Part shown: in pieces, positions 20,764-29,829 of the stretch | Layout: each line of letters begins with the position of its first letter | How positions within the stretch are numbered: position 1 is the stretch's first letter | From: Symbiodinium natans | Lineage: Eukaryota > Sar > Dinophyceae > Suessiales > Symbiodiniaceae | Direction of reading: 5' to 3' | Assembly (NCBI GenBank): GCA_905221605.1 | Contig: CAJNDS010002634.1 | Location: 994,001-1,058,000, forward strand | Length of the DNA stretch: 64,000 nt | Translations under genes and position numbers: made by a program | The notes under the pieces: generated by a model | The model's database searches: none | What the model saw: the letters and a program-made list of their open reading frames with translations, nothing else | Told to the model about the DNA's origin: nothing

Positions 20764-23700
20764 CAGTGCGCGAATCTCCCACTGCAGTAGAAGCACCCTT
20801 ATCAGATTGTCGTTATCCGATAGCGCCGGTTCTGAATCTAGACAATAAGTTAGCTTGGGTGATATCGGATAAAGATGGTTTGAGGCAAAGATTATTGCAG
20901 CAGTTGGGGTTCCGGACACAGAACATACATCATGATTTGCATTCTAAGGGGCATTGCAATCGTTTGCTGCAGGCTTTGTCAACCGAACAACCGCTGTGCC
21001 TGTGGGTTCGGTTGGCAGGGCCATGCGCAGGATCCGGAAATAAGCAGGACGCCGCTCGAACATCTCACTTGTGCACGCTCATCAGCGCCCAGCGGTCTGC
21101 CTTGCGTATGGTTATCGTTGAGGCCAATGGGCGAAGTCAGGTGTGGAACATGCGTCATGTTCAGTCAATGCTATCCAACTTGTGTGTGACTGAGCACGCG
21201 TGGTGCCGATACGAAAGTGGCCACGACATGCCTTGCAGCACCGTTGTTCGCCTAGCCACCAGCTTTCAGATGCAAAGCAAGCTGTGCCATTGCTCGCCAG
21301 GAACAAGGCATGTTGATTCCAAACGGCTAGCTGGCAGCAAGGAAGAGAGGTGGAGCACTGTGCTGTCCGCGTTGGCGTCAAGTGCCATTGCCACAATGCA
21401 GGGTAAGGAGAGACATTTTCTTTTAGACGAGGCGGCAGACAGCAACCAGCATAGACAACCCGAGTTAAGCCTTGTAGATGCTGCGACCTCTGCAGCTGTC
21501 CCTGCATCCATGTCTGAAGGTATGCATTTTCAAACTTGTTCACTTGAGCAGGCTGAATGTATGGCTAAAGATTTACGAAAAATGGATGACGCCAGCAGTG
21601 AAGCATGTTATCGGTTGTTAAGCAGTACTCCCTTCCTGAGAACGCACGGTGCGCGGCAGATAGCGTGTAATGAGAACGGTCAGTCCGACTGTTACGCATT
21701 CGGTGCCTTTGCTCATGGCGGATTTGCTGGAGTAACCAAAGCAACCGTCAGGCATCAAGAGTTGGTGCGGTATTTAAACTTCTTTCTGACCTCCCGCGAG
21801 AAACAACTTCGTTGGTCATCTCTAAGCATAAACAACAATAACTCCATGGCAGTACATAGGGATGTAAACAACCTAAAGGGTACGGCCAATATAATAATCT
21901 GCGTAGGCAAATACAGAGGGGGAGGTTTATGGTTAGAGCTGACCGACGAAGTCACGGAGAGCAGAGTACAATATCGCAAAGTAGGTGATCAGCACTTGCC
22001 AGGAACAGTGTGCGATTGCTACGATGAGCTTGTGGTTTTTGACCCGTGCCAGCTTCATGGCCCTGAGCCTTGGAGGGGTGACCGTTGGAGCATCACCGGT
22101 TTCACCAGCCGAGGGTTTCTTATGCTAAAGCAGCACGAGGTTGATCAACTTAAGTCTTTCAAATTTCCCGTGGGGGGACGAACGTCCAACGTAGCGCTTC
22201 AAAAAGCAGAACGTTCGGTTTCTTCGGACGTTAACAATGCAGCGTTTCCCACAGAAGAGGCTGAGAGACGCAAGGCCAAAATGAAAGCTGGTCACATTAT
22301 CAAGCCCAAGAAATTTGTAGTGGAACAGTCGTGCGATGATCTTGGTGATGATCTTAGTAGCATTTTGGAGCACACGGATTGCGTCGCCTGGACGCCGCAT
22401 TTACTTGGAGCCAAATCCGAGAAGGTAGATGCGTGTGATGAACTCGAAGCCGAGCTACAAGCTTTCATCATTGGCAAGTATCGTTGGATGCATGGCTCGT
22501 CTATGTGCAAGCCGATGCCACGGCTCTTGTCACGAGGTTTCTTCAATATGGAACAGTTCGTGAGCGCAAAACTGCCATGCGAAGATGATTTTGTCGAGGT
22601 AATGGAAATTTTTGGTGGCGATGCCACAACCACTTGGATTCTAAGCAAAAAGCACGGTGTAAAAACCGGTTGGAACTTCGACCTGACGGTTGGAGTTGAC
22701 CTGCGGAAGAAAAGTGATGTGGCACTCTTGTGGCAGTATCTTACAAGTAAACGTCCCAAAGTAGTCGTAATCGCACCTCCGTGCCGATGTTATGGAAGCC
22801 TGAGCCACGTAAACCGTGTACTAAATCGCGACAGTTTTGAACACAGGTACCAAAATGATAAGATCCTTGTTGAGCTTGCCGCTCAGATCGCTGCTTTTCA
22901 AATGTCAGTGGGAAACCACTTTGTTGCCGAACAGCCTGTTGGCAGTTCCATGTTTGAAAGCTCTGAATGGCTAAAGCACATGCGAGGACGACACGTGCAT
23001 GAGGCCAAGTTCGACCAATGTATGGTTGGCTTAGTAGAACGGGCAAGTGGTTTACCTGTCAAGAAGCCCACAAGACTGATAAGCTCCAGCGAGCTGATCG
23101 TGTGTCGCTTTCGCAGCAAGCGTTGTCAAGGGCATATCCGTCACGCGAACATTTCTTCTGTCGGACATTCCGATCGTGATCGTCCGATTGCAAAGAGCCG
23201 GGATATGCAAGTGTGGCCTGCTGCCATGTGTGATCTTCTTGCCCGAGGGATAGTAGAATGCCTCACTTGTGGGATCGATGCTTTCAATGCCAATGTGTAT
23301 GCGGCCGACGCAAAGAGCAAATGTCCAGGTTGTCGTTGGCATAAGCGAATGGACCATCCTTCCCATGACAGGTCCGAGCACTGCAAGTTTCCAGACGTTA
23401 CTCCTTCAACATGGTCGTGTCCAGGGTGCATTAAGAATAGGCCAAGGAGTGATGCAACCCACTCCTTAAGCGAAAACTGCCAATGGAATGTGGCACGCAC
23501 CATGCCTGAAGGGTTGGGGCGAGAACGCAAGGGAGGACACCCTCGGGACGTTAGAGTCCCAGCAGCGGCCGAGCCGACGTCTGCTCTGGGTGAACCTTCT
23601 CTGAGATCAGTTGGCAGCCGTGAAGTCCACGCCGAAGATGCTGAAGCGTTGCGTAGAAGGCGTGCAAGGGCGAGTTCGGCAACACCTGTTGTGCATCGGA

Positions 23701-26700
23701 GAGACGCTGCAGCGCAAGTCTCAGAAGGTGGTGTAGGTGTCGCAGCAGGTCCCGATGAACCTATGAGACCCGCAACTGCCGCGCCGCGCGAGGCAAGACC
23801 TGTTGAAGCAGCAGGTGCAGAGGAAGACGATGCCGAACGTTGGACTGCGTTCGATCTTGGCCGTGCCTTAATTGACCTCAGATCCCTGCGTGAAGGGGTT
23901 GTGCGTCGAGCATTGCGTAAGTTGCACGTCAGATGGTTCCATGCATCGGCGCAGAAAATGAAAACCCTTCTAACGGCGGCGGGTGTACCGCAAGACATCA
24001 TGGTTTTGGTGCAACAAATTGTTGACACTTGTGACATATGCCGCAATTGGTCGAGACCCGGGCCGCGAGCAGTAACTAGCTCGACGGTCACGACGCGTTT
24101 CAATCAAGAGGTACAAACAGACCTTCTGTTTTACAAAGATAAAGTCGTGCTACACATGATCGATCGCACTACGCGTTTTACTGTAGCCCGTAAGGTAGAG
24201 TCTAAACATCTTGATTGCATAATTGAAGGTATCATGAGCCACTGGGTCGCCCTTTTTGGGCCGCCCAATCAGCTTACGTCCGACCAAGAAGGGGCTTTGT
24301 CATCTCCTGAAGCGGCGGCATTACTCGAAGCTAGGGGCATCAAGCTCCACCTCTTGGCCAAAGAACAGCACGCAACCACAGTTGAGCGTCACCACGCAAT
24401 ATTGAGGCGACAGCTTCATGTTCTTGACGAACAGGCGACGGCTGAGGGATTGCGTGTTTCTTTTGAGTCCTTATTAGGAGAAGCGGTTTTTGCCAAAAAC
24501 GCTTTGTTTTCCGTGGGTGGTGCCTCACCTTTCGAAGCCGTTTTCGGGAGAACACCACCTTTGTTGGGGGTAGTAAACGCTGAATCCGGTGATTCCCCTG
24601 ACGATCGAGATTGCGATCGGGTCCGTCAGTTGGCCATAAATACTATTGTTCAGGCCACGGCGGAGAATAAACTGCGTCGCGCGGACCGAGGCAAATCTCG
24701 GATGCCGGGCGAGCTTCTTGATCTGAAGGTGGGGGATGCAGTAGAGTTTTTCCGTAGAGCCACTACTAAAGACGCTCACTCCTGGTTCGGCCCTGCAACG
24801 GTGACCGATTTGACGTCAATCCTTGACGGGCAGATCGGTATTAAGTGGCAAGGCAGGTTGATGATTTGCCGTACCCAGGATGTCAGGCGGGCTCTTCTTT
24901 TCTGGTGCTTTCTGTCAAAACTTCCATCGCACTCACCTGTTGCATATCTGTGCGAAGCTGCCGAGGATCTTCGCGGAGACGTAGTACGGTTGGGTTGGTT
25001 TAAGTCGAAGGATTCGTGGATAGCGTGTGAAGCTAATCAGCGTTTCCCTAGGGTTTTACTGGCCGGTCTCCACGTGGGTTCTTGCGCGCTGAATCTCACT
25101 GGCGTAGTATCTTTCAGGCTGGGTTCAGCAGCAACATCGCTTGCAGCTGTGGCTTGCGATGATTCCTTCTTGCTCTGGTGGCGTCCAGGAAATGTGTCAG
25201 TGTGGTTTCATGCATATCTGCCGGGCAATCAGCACTTAAACATGCAAAGGATCACAGGCCTCTCTGATGCAGCATTTGTCCAGTACTTCTGCGCAGACTC
25301 AGAAACTGTTGCTTCGTTGCGCCAAGTCGTGCATGACATTCCAAATGTGGGGGGCCCTTTTGATCCGGCGCTGCCCAGGTTGCAGGACGTCACTGAACAG
25401 GTGCATGTCAGGCAACGTCAGCGCCAACTGACGATAGAAGATGCCCCACCATTTCAGCCTCAAAGAAACACTGAACATTTTGACATACACACGCCTCCAG
25501 TCAGTGAAGATCAGGATGCGGTTGAGCAGGCGGACAGCGTGGAGAGCATGTTTGCTCGATACGTTTGTCACCCTCCAGTGGTTTTGAGCGATGAAGCTTA
25601 CGAAGATGCCTTCGTTCTTGATCCTGCCGAACTAGAAGAATCAAAGCCTGAAATTGCTTTTACTGACATAAGTAGTAGATACTTGGTGGGTCTTAAGACT
25701 AAGGTTGAAAAAGGGGAGCTGTTAATCTTTAACAGTGGCACAGAAGACTGCGTAATCGAAAGAACCCACAACATTCTATCCCGCCAGGAAGCGCTGGCAA
25801 ATGCAGATGAGTGCCGAGCCTCTATGCTGAAGGAGCTTGCACGTTGGCACAGTCACAAGGCCTGGGTTCGCACTCCGCGTTCCCAGTGCACAAATATCTT
25901 GTCCAGTCGTTGGGTTCTTAAATGGAAACAGATTCAGGGCACTAAACAAATTAAGTCTAGGATGGTTGTTCAAGGGTTCAAGGATACTCAATCCGTCAGC
26001 AGTTATGCGGCCACAACCACTCGTTGGGGCCAACGCATTGTCATCGCCGTGGCCGTGCAGATGTCATGGAGCATCTATTCGGCGGATGTGTCAGAAGCTT
26101 TTCTTCGGGGTTTAAGCTTTAAAGAGCTTTATGATTCGGGCGAGGATGCTGTTTTGAGACAGGTGCAACTGGATTTGCCACCAGGGACTCTTGAACTTCT
26201 ACGCACCCTTCCTGGGATGTCTGACTTCGATCCTCAGGTTGAGTGCTTGGACATGTGTAAGCCGGGATTTGGTCTTCGTGATGCCCCCAGACTCTGGGGA
26301 AAAGCGCTGCGCAGAGTGCTGACTGAGATAGGGCTGCAGTCGGTCAGAGCCGACGAGCAGCTGTTCGTAAAACATGATGAGAAAAACGCATTGGTTTTGA
26401 TTTTAAGTGTTCACGTAGATGATCTCAAGATCAGTGGGTTGGATGCGCAAGTGCAGCGTGCGCTCAAGATACTGGAGCATCACTTTGATCAGTTAAAATT
26501 GGAAAAGGATAATTTTGAGCATTTGGGCCTTAGGCATTCTCTTGAAGCCGATGGTTCACGTCGGCTTTCCCAACAACATTACGTCGCAGAACTAAAGCCG
26601 ATTGCCGATCAGGATTTAAAACTTCAAGACCCGCAGTCTATCGTTTCCGAAGAGATCCATAATAAGTTTCGTTCGCTTCTTGGCGGAGTTTCTTGGGTCG

Positions 26701-27446
26701 TGCAGACCAGACCAGATATAGCGGTTTTTGTATCTGCCCTTCAGAGAAAAATGAAGTCACCTAGGGTTTTGGATGTGTTAAACCTTAATCGAGTCTTGAA
26801 GTACATCAAAGTGCGTCCCCTGGACATGGTGTACAAGAAGCTAGAAGGACCTTGGGCCATAGTAGCCGTCGCAGATTCGAGCTTCAAGGGTGAAGATCAA
26901 GAACACACAGCCGCACGAAGCGGCATTATTGCACTTGTGAGCCGCAACGGTCCTGAGACCGGCATTAATCAGATGCAGGTTTTAGAATGTGTGTCTAAGA
27001 AACAATCGAAAGTCTGCAGATCAACGTATGCTGCAGAACTACATTCAGCCCTTGATCTTATGGGTCTGGCATCAATCATAAATTCGGCTATGACAGAGAT
27101 CTTAACGGGTGTGAAATCTGCTTCGGAACTGGTGCAGCTCCAGGACACAGGCAGAAACGCACTGAAGCTATATCTCATGTTGGATGCCAAATCAGTAGTG
27201 AGCGGTGCGATTGGCGAAGAGCCCAAGTGTACAGATCAATCTGTATTTCTGCATCTCTTGAAGTTGCGAGAGTTTCTGGGGTCCGTCATTCATGCCATTG
27301 GATGGTGTGACACACGCGACATGGTCGCCGATGGACTGAACAAGGGAGTCATCAGAAGAGACGCTTTGCGCGATCTAGCACAAACAGGGGAATGGAGAAT
27401 CGTCCACCCTCTCGAAATTCACATTTCTCGGCCTCGTACAGTGTGA
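20730..27446 (+). CDS. pol: Pol polyprotein: oxygenase-like, C5-MTase-like, integrase, RT, RNase H
   Basis: The frame is open from 20730 (stop at 20727). Residues are numbered here from GTG 20766 (2226 codons); no ATG is positioned to start it, so expression by -1 frameshift from gag or by reinitiation is likely. Domains: 2OG-Fe(II) oxygenase-like, with HRD (H364, D366), GGGLWLE, H431 and R440 (HGPEPWRGDRW). C5-methyltransferase-like, about 608-830: EIFGG, APPC (C673), EQP (722-724). Integrase: zinc-binding H1054, H1059, C1089, C1092 and acidic triad D1119, D1173, E1207. RT: SRWVLKWKQ then HVDD (1883-1886; YVDD in most copia elements). RNase H: VADSSF..., AAELHSALDL, LMLDAKSVV. The first 300 residues match nothing I know. 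All catalytic motifs are present and no stops interrupt. Confidence 0.93.
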   Translation, partial: TQLVATAKPSLTVRESPTAVEAPLSDCRYPIAPVLNLDNKLAWVISDKDGLRQRLLQQLGFRTQNIHHDLHSKGHCNRLLQALSTEQPLCLWVRLAGPCAGSGNKQDAARTSHLCTLISAQRSALRMVIVEANGRSQVWNMRHVQSMLSNLCVTEHAWCRYESGHDMPCSTVVRLATSFQMQSKLCHCSPGTRHVDSKRLAGSKEERWSTVLSALASSAIATMQGKERHFLLDEAADSNQHRQPELSLVDAATSAAVPASMSEGMHFQTCSLEQAECMAKDLRKMDDASSEACYRLLSSTPFLRTHGARQIACNENGQSDCYAFGAFAHGGFAGVTKATVRHQELVRYLNFFLTSREKQLRWSSLSINNNNSMAVHRDVNNLKGTANIIICVGKYRGGGLWLELTDEVTESRVQYRKVGDQHLPGTVCDCYDELVVFDPCQLHGPEPWRGDRWSITGFTSRGFLMLKQHEVDQLKSFKFPVGGRTSNVALQKAERSVSSDVNNAAFPTEEAERRKAKMKAGHIIKPKKFVVEQSCDDLGDDLSSILEHTDCVAWTPHLLGAKSEKVDACDELEAELQAFIIGKYRWMHGSSMCKPMPRLLSRGFFNMEQFVSAKLPCEDDFVEVMEIFGGDATTTWILSKKHGVKTGWNFDLTVGVDLRKKSDVALLWQYLTSKRPKVVVIAPPCRCYGSLSHVNRVLNRDSFEHRYQNDKILVELAAQIAAFQMSVGNHFVAEQPVGSSMFESSEWLKHMRGRHVHEAKFDQCMVGLVERASGLPVKKPTRLISSSELIVCRFRSKRCQGHIRHANISSVGHSDRDRPIAKSRDMQVWPAAMCDLLARGIVECLTCGIDAFNANVYAADAKSKCPGCRWHKRMDHPSHDRSEHCKFPDVTPSTWSCPGCIKNRPRSDATHSLSENCQWNVARTMPEGLGRERKGGHPRDVRVPAAAEPTSALGEPSLRSVGSREVHAEDAEALRRRRARASSATPVVHRRDAAAQVSEGGVGVAAGPDEPMRPATAAPREARPVEAAGAEEDDAERWTAFDLGRALIDLRSLREGVVRRALRKLHVRWFHASAQKMKTLLTAAGVPQDIMVLVQQIVDTCDICRNWSRPGPRAVTSSTVTTRFNQEVQTDLLFYKDKVVLHMIDRTTRFTVARKVESKHLDCIIEGIMSHWVALFGPPNQLTSDQEGALSSPEAAALLEARGIKLHLLAKEQHATTVERHHAILRRQLHVLDEQATAEGLRVSFESLLGEAVFAKNALFSVGGASPFEAVFGRTPPLLGVVNAESGDSPDDRDCDRVRQLAINTIVQATAENKLRRADRGKSRMPGELLDLKVGDAVEFFRRATTKDAHSWFGPATVTDLTSILDGQIGIKWQGRLMICRTQDVRRALLFWCFLSKLPSHSPVAYLCEAAEDLRGDVVRLGWFKSKDSWIACEANQRFPRVLLAGLHVGSCALNLTGVVSFRLGSAATSLAAVACDDSFLLWWRPGNVSVWFHAYLPGNQHLNMQRITGLSDAAFVQYFCADSETVASLRQVVHDIPNVGGPFDPALPRLQDVTEQVHVRQRQRQLTIEDAPPFQPQRNTEHFDIHTPPVSEDQDAVEQADSVESMFARYVCHPPVVLSDEAYEDAFVLDPAELEESKPEIAFTDISSRYLVGLKTKVEKGELLIFNSGTEDCVIERTHNILSRQEALANADECRASMLKELARWHSHKAWVRTPRSQCTNILSSRWVLKWKQIQGTKQIKSRMVVQGFKDTQSVSSYAATTTRWGQRIVIAVAVQMSWSIYSADVSEAFLRGLSFKELYDSGEDAVLRQVQLDLPPGTLELLRTLPGMSDFDPQVECLDMCKPGFGLRDAPRLWGKALRRVLTEIGLQSVRADEQLFVKHDEKNALVLILSVHVDDLKISGLDAQVQRALKILEHHFDQLKLEKDNFEHLGLRHSLEADGSRRLSQQHYVAELKPIADQDLKLQDPQSIVSEEIHNKFRSLLGGVSWVVQTRPDIAVFVSALQRKMKSPRVLDVLNLNRVLKYIKVRPLDMVYKKLEGPWAIVAVADSSFKGEDQEHTAARSGIIALVSRNGPETGINQMQVLECVSKKQSKVCRSTYAAELHSALDLMGLASIINSAMTEILTGVKSASELVQLQDTGRNALKLYLMLDAKSVVSGAIGEEPKCTDQSVFLHLLKLREFLGSVIHAIGWCDTRDMVADGLNKGVIRRDALRDLAQTGEWRIVHPLEIHISRPRTV
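21448..21469 (+). promoter_or_regulatory. Internal copy of the 3'-LTR junction sequence
   Basis: A 22-base string (AGCATAGACAACC + CGAGTTAAG) occurs here inside pol and again at 27495-27516, straddling the start of the 3' LTR. Weaker similarity extends upstream in both copies (TTTTAGACG/TTGAAAGACG, CGGCAGA-CAGCAAC). In Ty1 and lentiviruses an internal copy of the plus-strand primer site exists. This could be the equivalent, although neither copy is purine-rich. Confidence 0.4.
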
Positions 27447-27509
27447 GGTGTGAAAGGCCTTTGAAAGACGGCAGAGCAGCAACTAGAAGATCTAAGCATA
27501 GACAACCCG

Positions 27510-27799
27510 AGTTAAGAAGTAAATGCGCCTGCAGGTGCTGTCCGACTACGTGTTGCTTTTGTTGAGTCTTGGTTTTGCCGTTGTTGCCTTTCGAGCCTCG
27601 AGGCAGAGATTGCATATTAATTGGGTTTCGAAGAAGACCTTCCCAGCCTAAGCTAGGCTGTACTTGTGTGCATACTCGTACTGTGCACGACAGATAAAGA
27701 CTCTTGCAACATGAGCCATTCCAGGGCAAAAGGGCGCGATGCCATGCGAAGTCGTGTGATTCTCCATGCAGATCCTTCCGACGATCATGATTTCGACTT
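27510..27799 (+). repeat. 3' LTR of the copia element
   Basis: Identical by eye to 16801-17090. The duplicated Gag start (ATG 27711) runs out of the LTR into host sequence and stops within 54 codons of that ATG, so this short frame is not a gene. Confidence 0.93.
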
Positions 27800-28125
27800 C
27801 TATCTATTAAGTCCCCAAGATTTCTTTGTTTGCTTTTGTGAAGGTGGGTGGCGCGAGGTGTCGGGTCTATGAGGGCGTGGGTTTGCTTTGGCGAAGGTGG
27901 CTGGCATCCGACTATGCAACATAAGGGGTAGTTCGGGCCTTGTTTGTTGGTGCTCATAGTCGGGGGTTGCTGAAGGTAAAGGACGGCCTTGGGGTCCCTG
28001 ACCCCCACAGGTGCACCGTGAAAAGTGGAGGTGTGCAAGCTTTCACAATTCACAGAAACCTGGGTTCGTGTACGCTTGGTGTTTGAGCTATATTCAATGC
28101 AGCTACTGCCTAAGCGTTATACACC
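27800..28125. other. Right flank of copia; no gene
   Basis: The first 17 bases are the remaining right end of the interrupted MITE. The rest (GGTGGGTGGCGCGAGG, CGAAGGTGGCTGG) shows no recognised feature. Confidence 0.5.
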
Positions 28126-28258
28126 CTACCCCCTGGGCCGGATGACCTTGAGGAAGTTCTTCTGTAGTAGGTTTGTTGTGTGGCAGGCCAGGGTGTCCAC
28201 CTCGGGGACAAAGATGCCACAGGCATTGCCAAGGCCTGGGAGCAGCGCGCTGTAGATC
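28126..28258 (-). CDS. Candidate terminal exon, unidentified
   Basis: On the minus strand, after ...ACTGAACAG, a frame of 43 codons with marked G/C third positions reads IYSALLPGLGNACGIFVPEV...KNFLKVIRPRG and ends in TAG (28126-28128). The opposite strand also has a shorter protein-like frame (GVHLGDKDATGIAKAW), so the strand is not certain. No family recognised. Confidence 0.4.
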
Positions 28259-28275
28259 TGTTCAGTTGGCCTTGG

Positions 28276-29290
28276 GCCCTAAACCCGAAACCCTAAACCC
28301 TAAACCTAAAACCAACCTCCAACCCACCGTGCTTCAGACGGCCACTCTGGGGAGGATGATGATGACTAGGAGGAAGAAGAGGGTTGGTAGCATTGGTGGT
28401 GCACAACCTACAAGTTTAGGGTTTAGGGTTTAGGAAGACTACAAAACCCTAAATGGGCTTAGGAGCGAACGGTTGGCTTTGGGGGGCTTGAGCCCTGCCA
28501 TAACATAACGACAACCGACCTCCTCGTAGATTATTGTTGGTAAGGGGAATTAATCAAAGGTTCGGGGCTCTTAGGGTCTACCCTAAACCCTGGTAGGAGG
28601 AGTCATCGATTGACCCGACCCCATCAATTGTTTCTAAAGGCCCCCTTTTTCTTTCGGCATCGTTTCCCTGCTGTGTGGCTGGTCTGCTTGGCGTGTGGCA
28701 ACGAAGGAGAGCCCATAGTGAGGCTAAGAGTCAGAGGCCCTAAGCCACCAGAAAATGTCAGAATCTCATTGTTTCAACCGCAAGTTTGGTTCTGATTGTG
28801 GTCCATATGGGGGAGGCTACCTTAGGATAGTAGGCGCCGCACCTTCACGGGGCCCCAAAAAGGCACGGTACGGCCATGTTGACAGAAGAATCAGGCTGAA
28901 GATAGATTAGGGTTTCGGGCTTGGGTTTCAAACGTGTTTTTCGGGATGCAAAACACATTTGCTACAAACACCCTGGCCTGCAGTCCATGCTTATGTGCAC
29001 TTCTGAAACCCCCTCAAGGCACCCTAAAACCCCAAACCCTGAGCCCTAAAACCCAGACCCGAACTCCAGACCCCAAACCCTAATGGTGCCCCTTGAGCCA
29101 GGCATTCGAGGTGGTCGCCGAATTCCTGGCGGCCGAGGTGGGTGACCACCTCAGTTTTTCCTTTGCTTTCGAGCCCTAGCTCCGGCGCATCCCATCGCTG
29201 GTGCAGTTGAGCTGGTTAGGGTCTTGGGGCCTTTAGGGCCTTAGATCCTTAAAACCTAGGGTGCTAAAGGCCTCAGGCCCTGAGGCCTCA
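28276..29290. other. Heptamer-bearing stretch without recognised gene
   Basis: CCCTAAA units at 28276-28315 and TTTAGGG at 28409-28436, scattered single units after that, and CCTTAGGGTCTTAGGGCC-type variants at 29216-29312. No gene seen. Confidence 0.5.
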
Positions 29291-29380
29291 GGCCCTTAGG
29301 GTCTTAGGGCCTGGGATGAGATGCACCGAAGGTGGTTGTTCGTTTTGGAAGGTCTTAGGCTTGCGTTTTGAGGTTGGATC

Positions 29381-29620
29381 ATGGGAGGACGTTTTGTGTC
29401 TTTTGCTTGTGTGGGCCTGCGTGATCTCACACGTACGTCTTGTTTCCACATCGAGAACCTTGAGACTTGTGGCGGTGGCCGCAATAGTGCGAAAGATGCC
29501 AAACTGCAGCTCATGGTTTGCTACCCGACCTCCCTGGATAAGGTGGGGCGACTGAGTGTTGAGCAAGAGTCCGGCTGGAGGGACTTCTTAGCCTGGGCAC
29601 TCGAATTGGGTGTCCCTTGA
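29381..29620 (+). CDS. Hypothetical ORF or exon
   Basis: A + strand frame of about 79 codons ends at TGA 29618-29620 with a protein-like C-terminus (QESGWRDFLAWALELGVP). A second frame also looks plausible further on (29617-29826). No motif, start choice or family can be supported. It may be an exon of an unrecognised gene or a decayed retrocopy. Confidence 0.25.
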   Translation: MGGRFVSFACVGLRDLTRTSCFHIENLETCGGGRNSAKDAKLQLMVCYPTSLDKVGRLSVEQESGWRDFLAWALELGVP

Positions 29621-29829
29621 GGCAAACTTGCCACGAATGGCTGCACATCGCTTGGCTAACTTTTAAGGCCCGTTTTATGTGGAGCAACATCGCCGCAGAA
29701 GCGCTCTGCTACATCTGCTCTGCTAGTTTCTTCCATGGAGTACATTTCACCTGGCGCTGTGCTACCTTAATGATGCAGGTGGAGAGTGCAAGATGTATTA
29801 GGTCAAAGGTCGCAGCTGCCGTTTGAGAT

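Larger units (their letters stand above)
16801..27799 (+). mobile_element. Full-length Ty1/copia-type LTR retrotransposon
   Basis: The two 290-bp terminal direct repeats are identical as far as I can read. Order: 5' LTR, primer-binding site, gag with protease at its end, pol with oxygenase-like and methyltransferase-like insertions, then integrase, reverse transcriptase and RNase H, then 3' LTR. Integrase before RT is the copia order. Both long frames are intact, so the insertion is recent and may be active. No convincing 5-bp target duplication is visible. The LTRs begin AGTTAAG and end CGACTT instead of TG...CA, so the exact outer edges may differ by a few bases. Confidence 0.95.

Noticed and set aside
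19427-24103. Minus-strand ORFs up to 320 codons within copia
   Set aside because: Antisense shadows of gag and pol.
27666-27872. 68-codon ORF
   Set aside because: It is the duplicated start of Gag in the 3' LTR running into flanking DNA.
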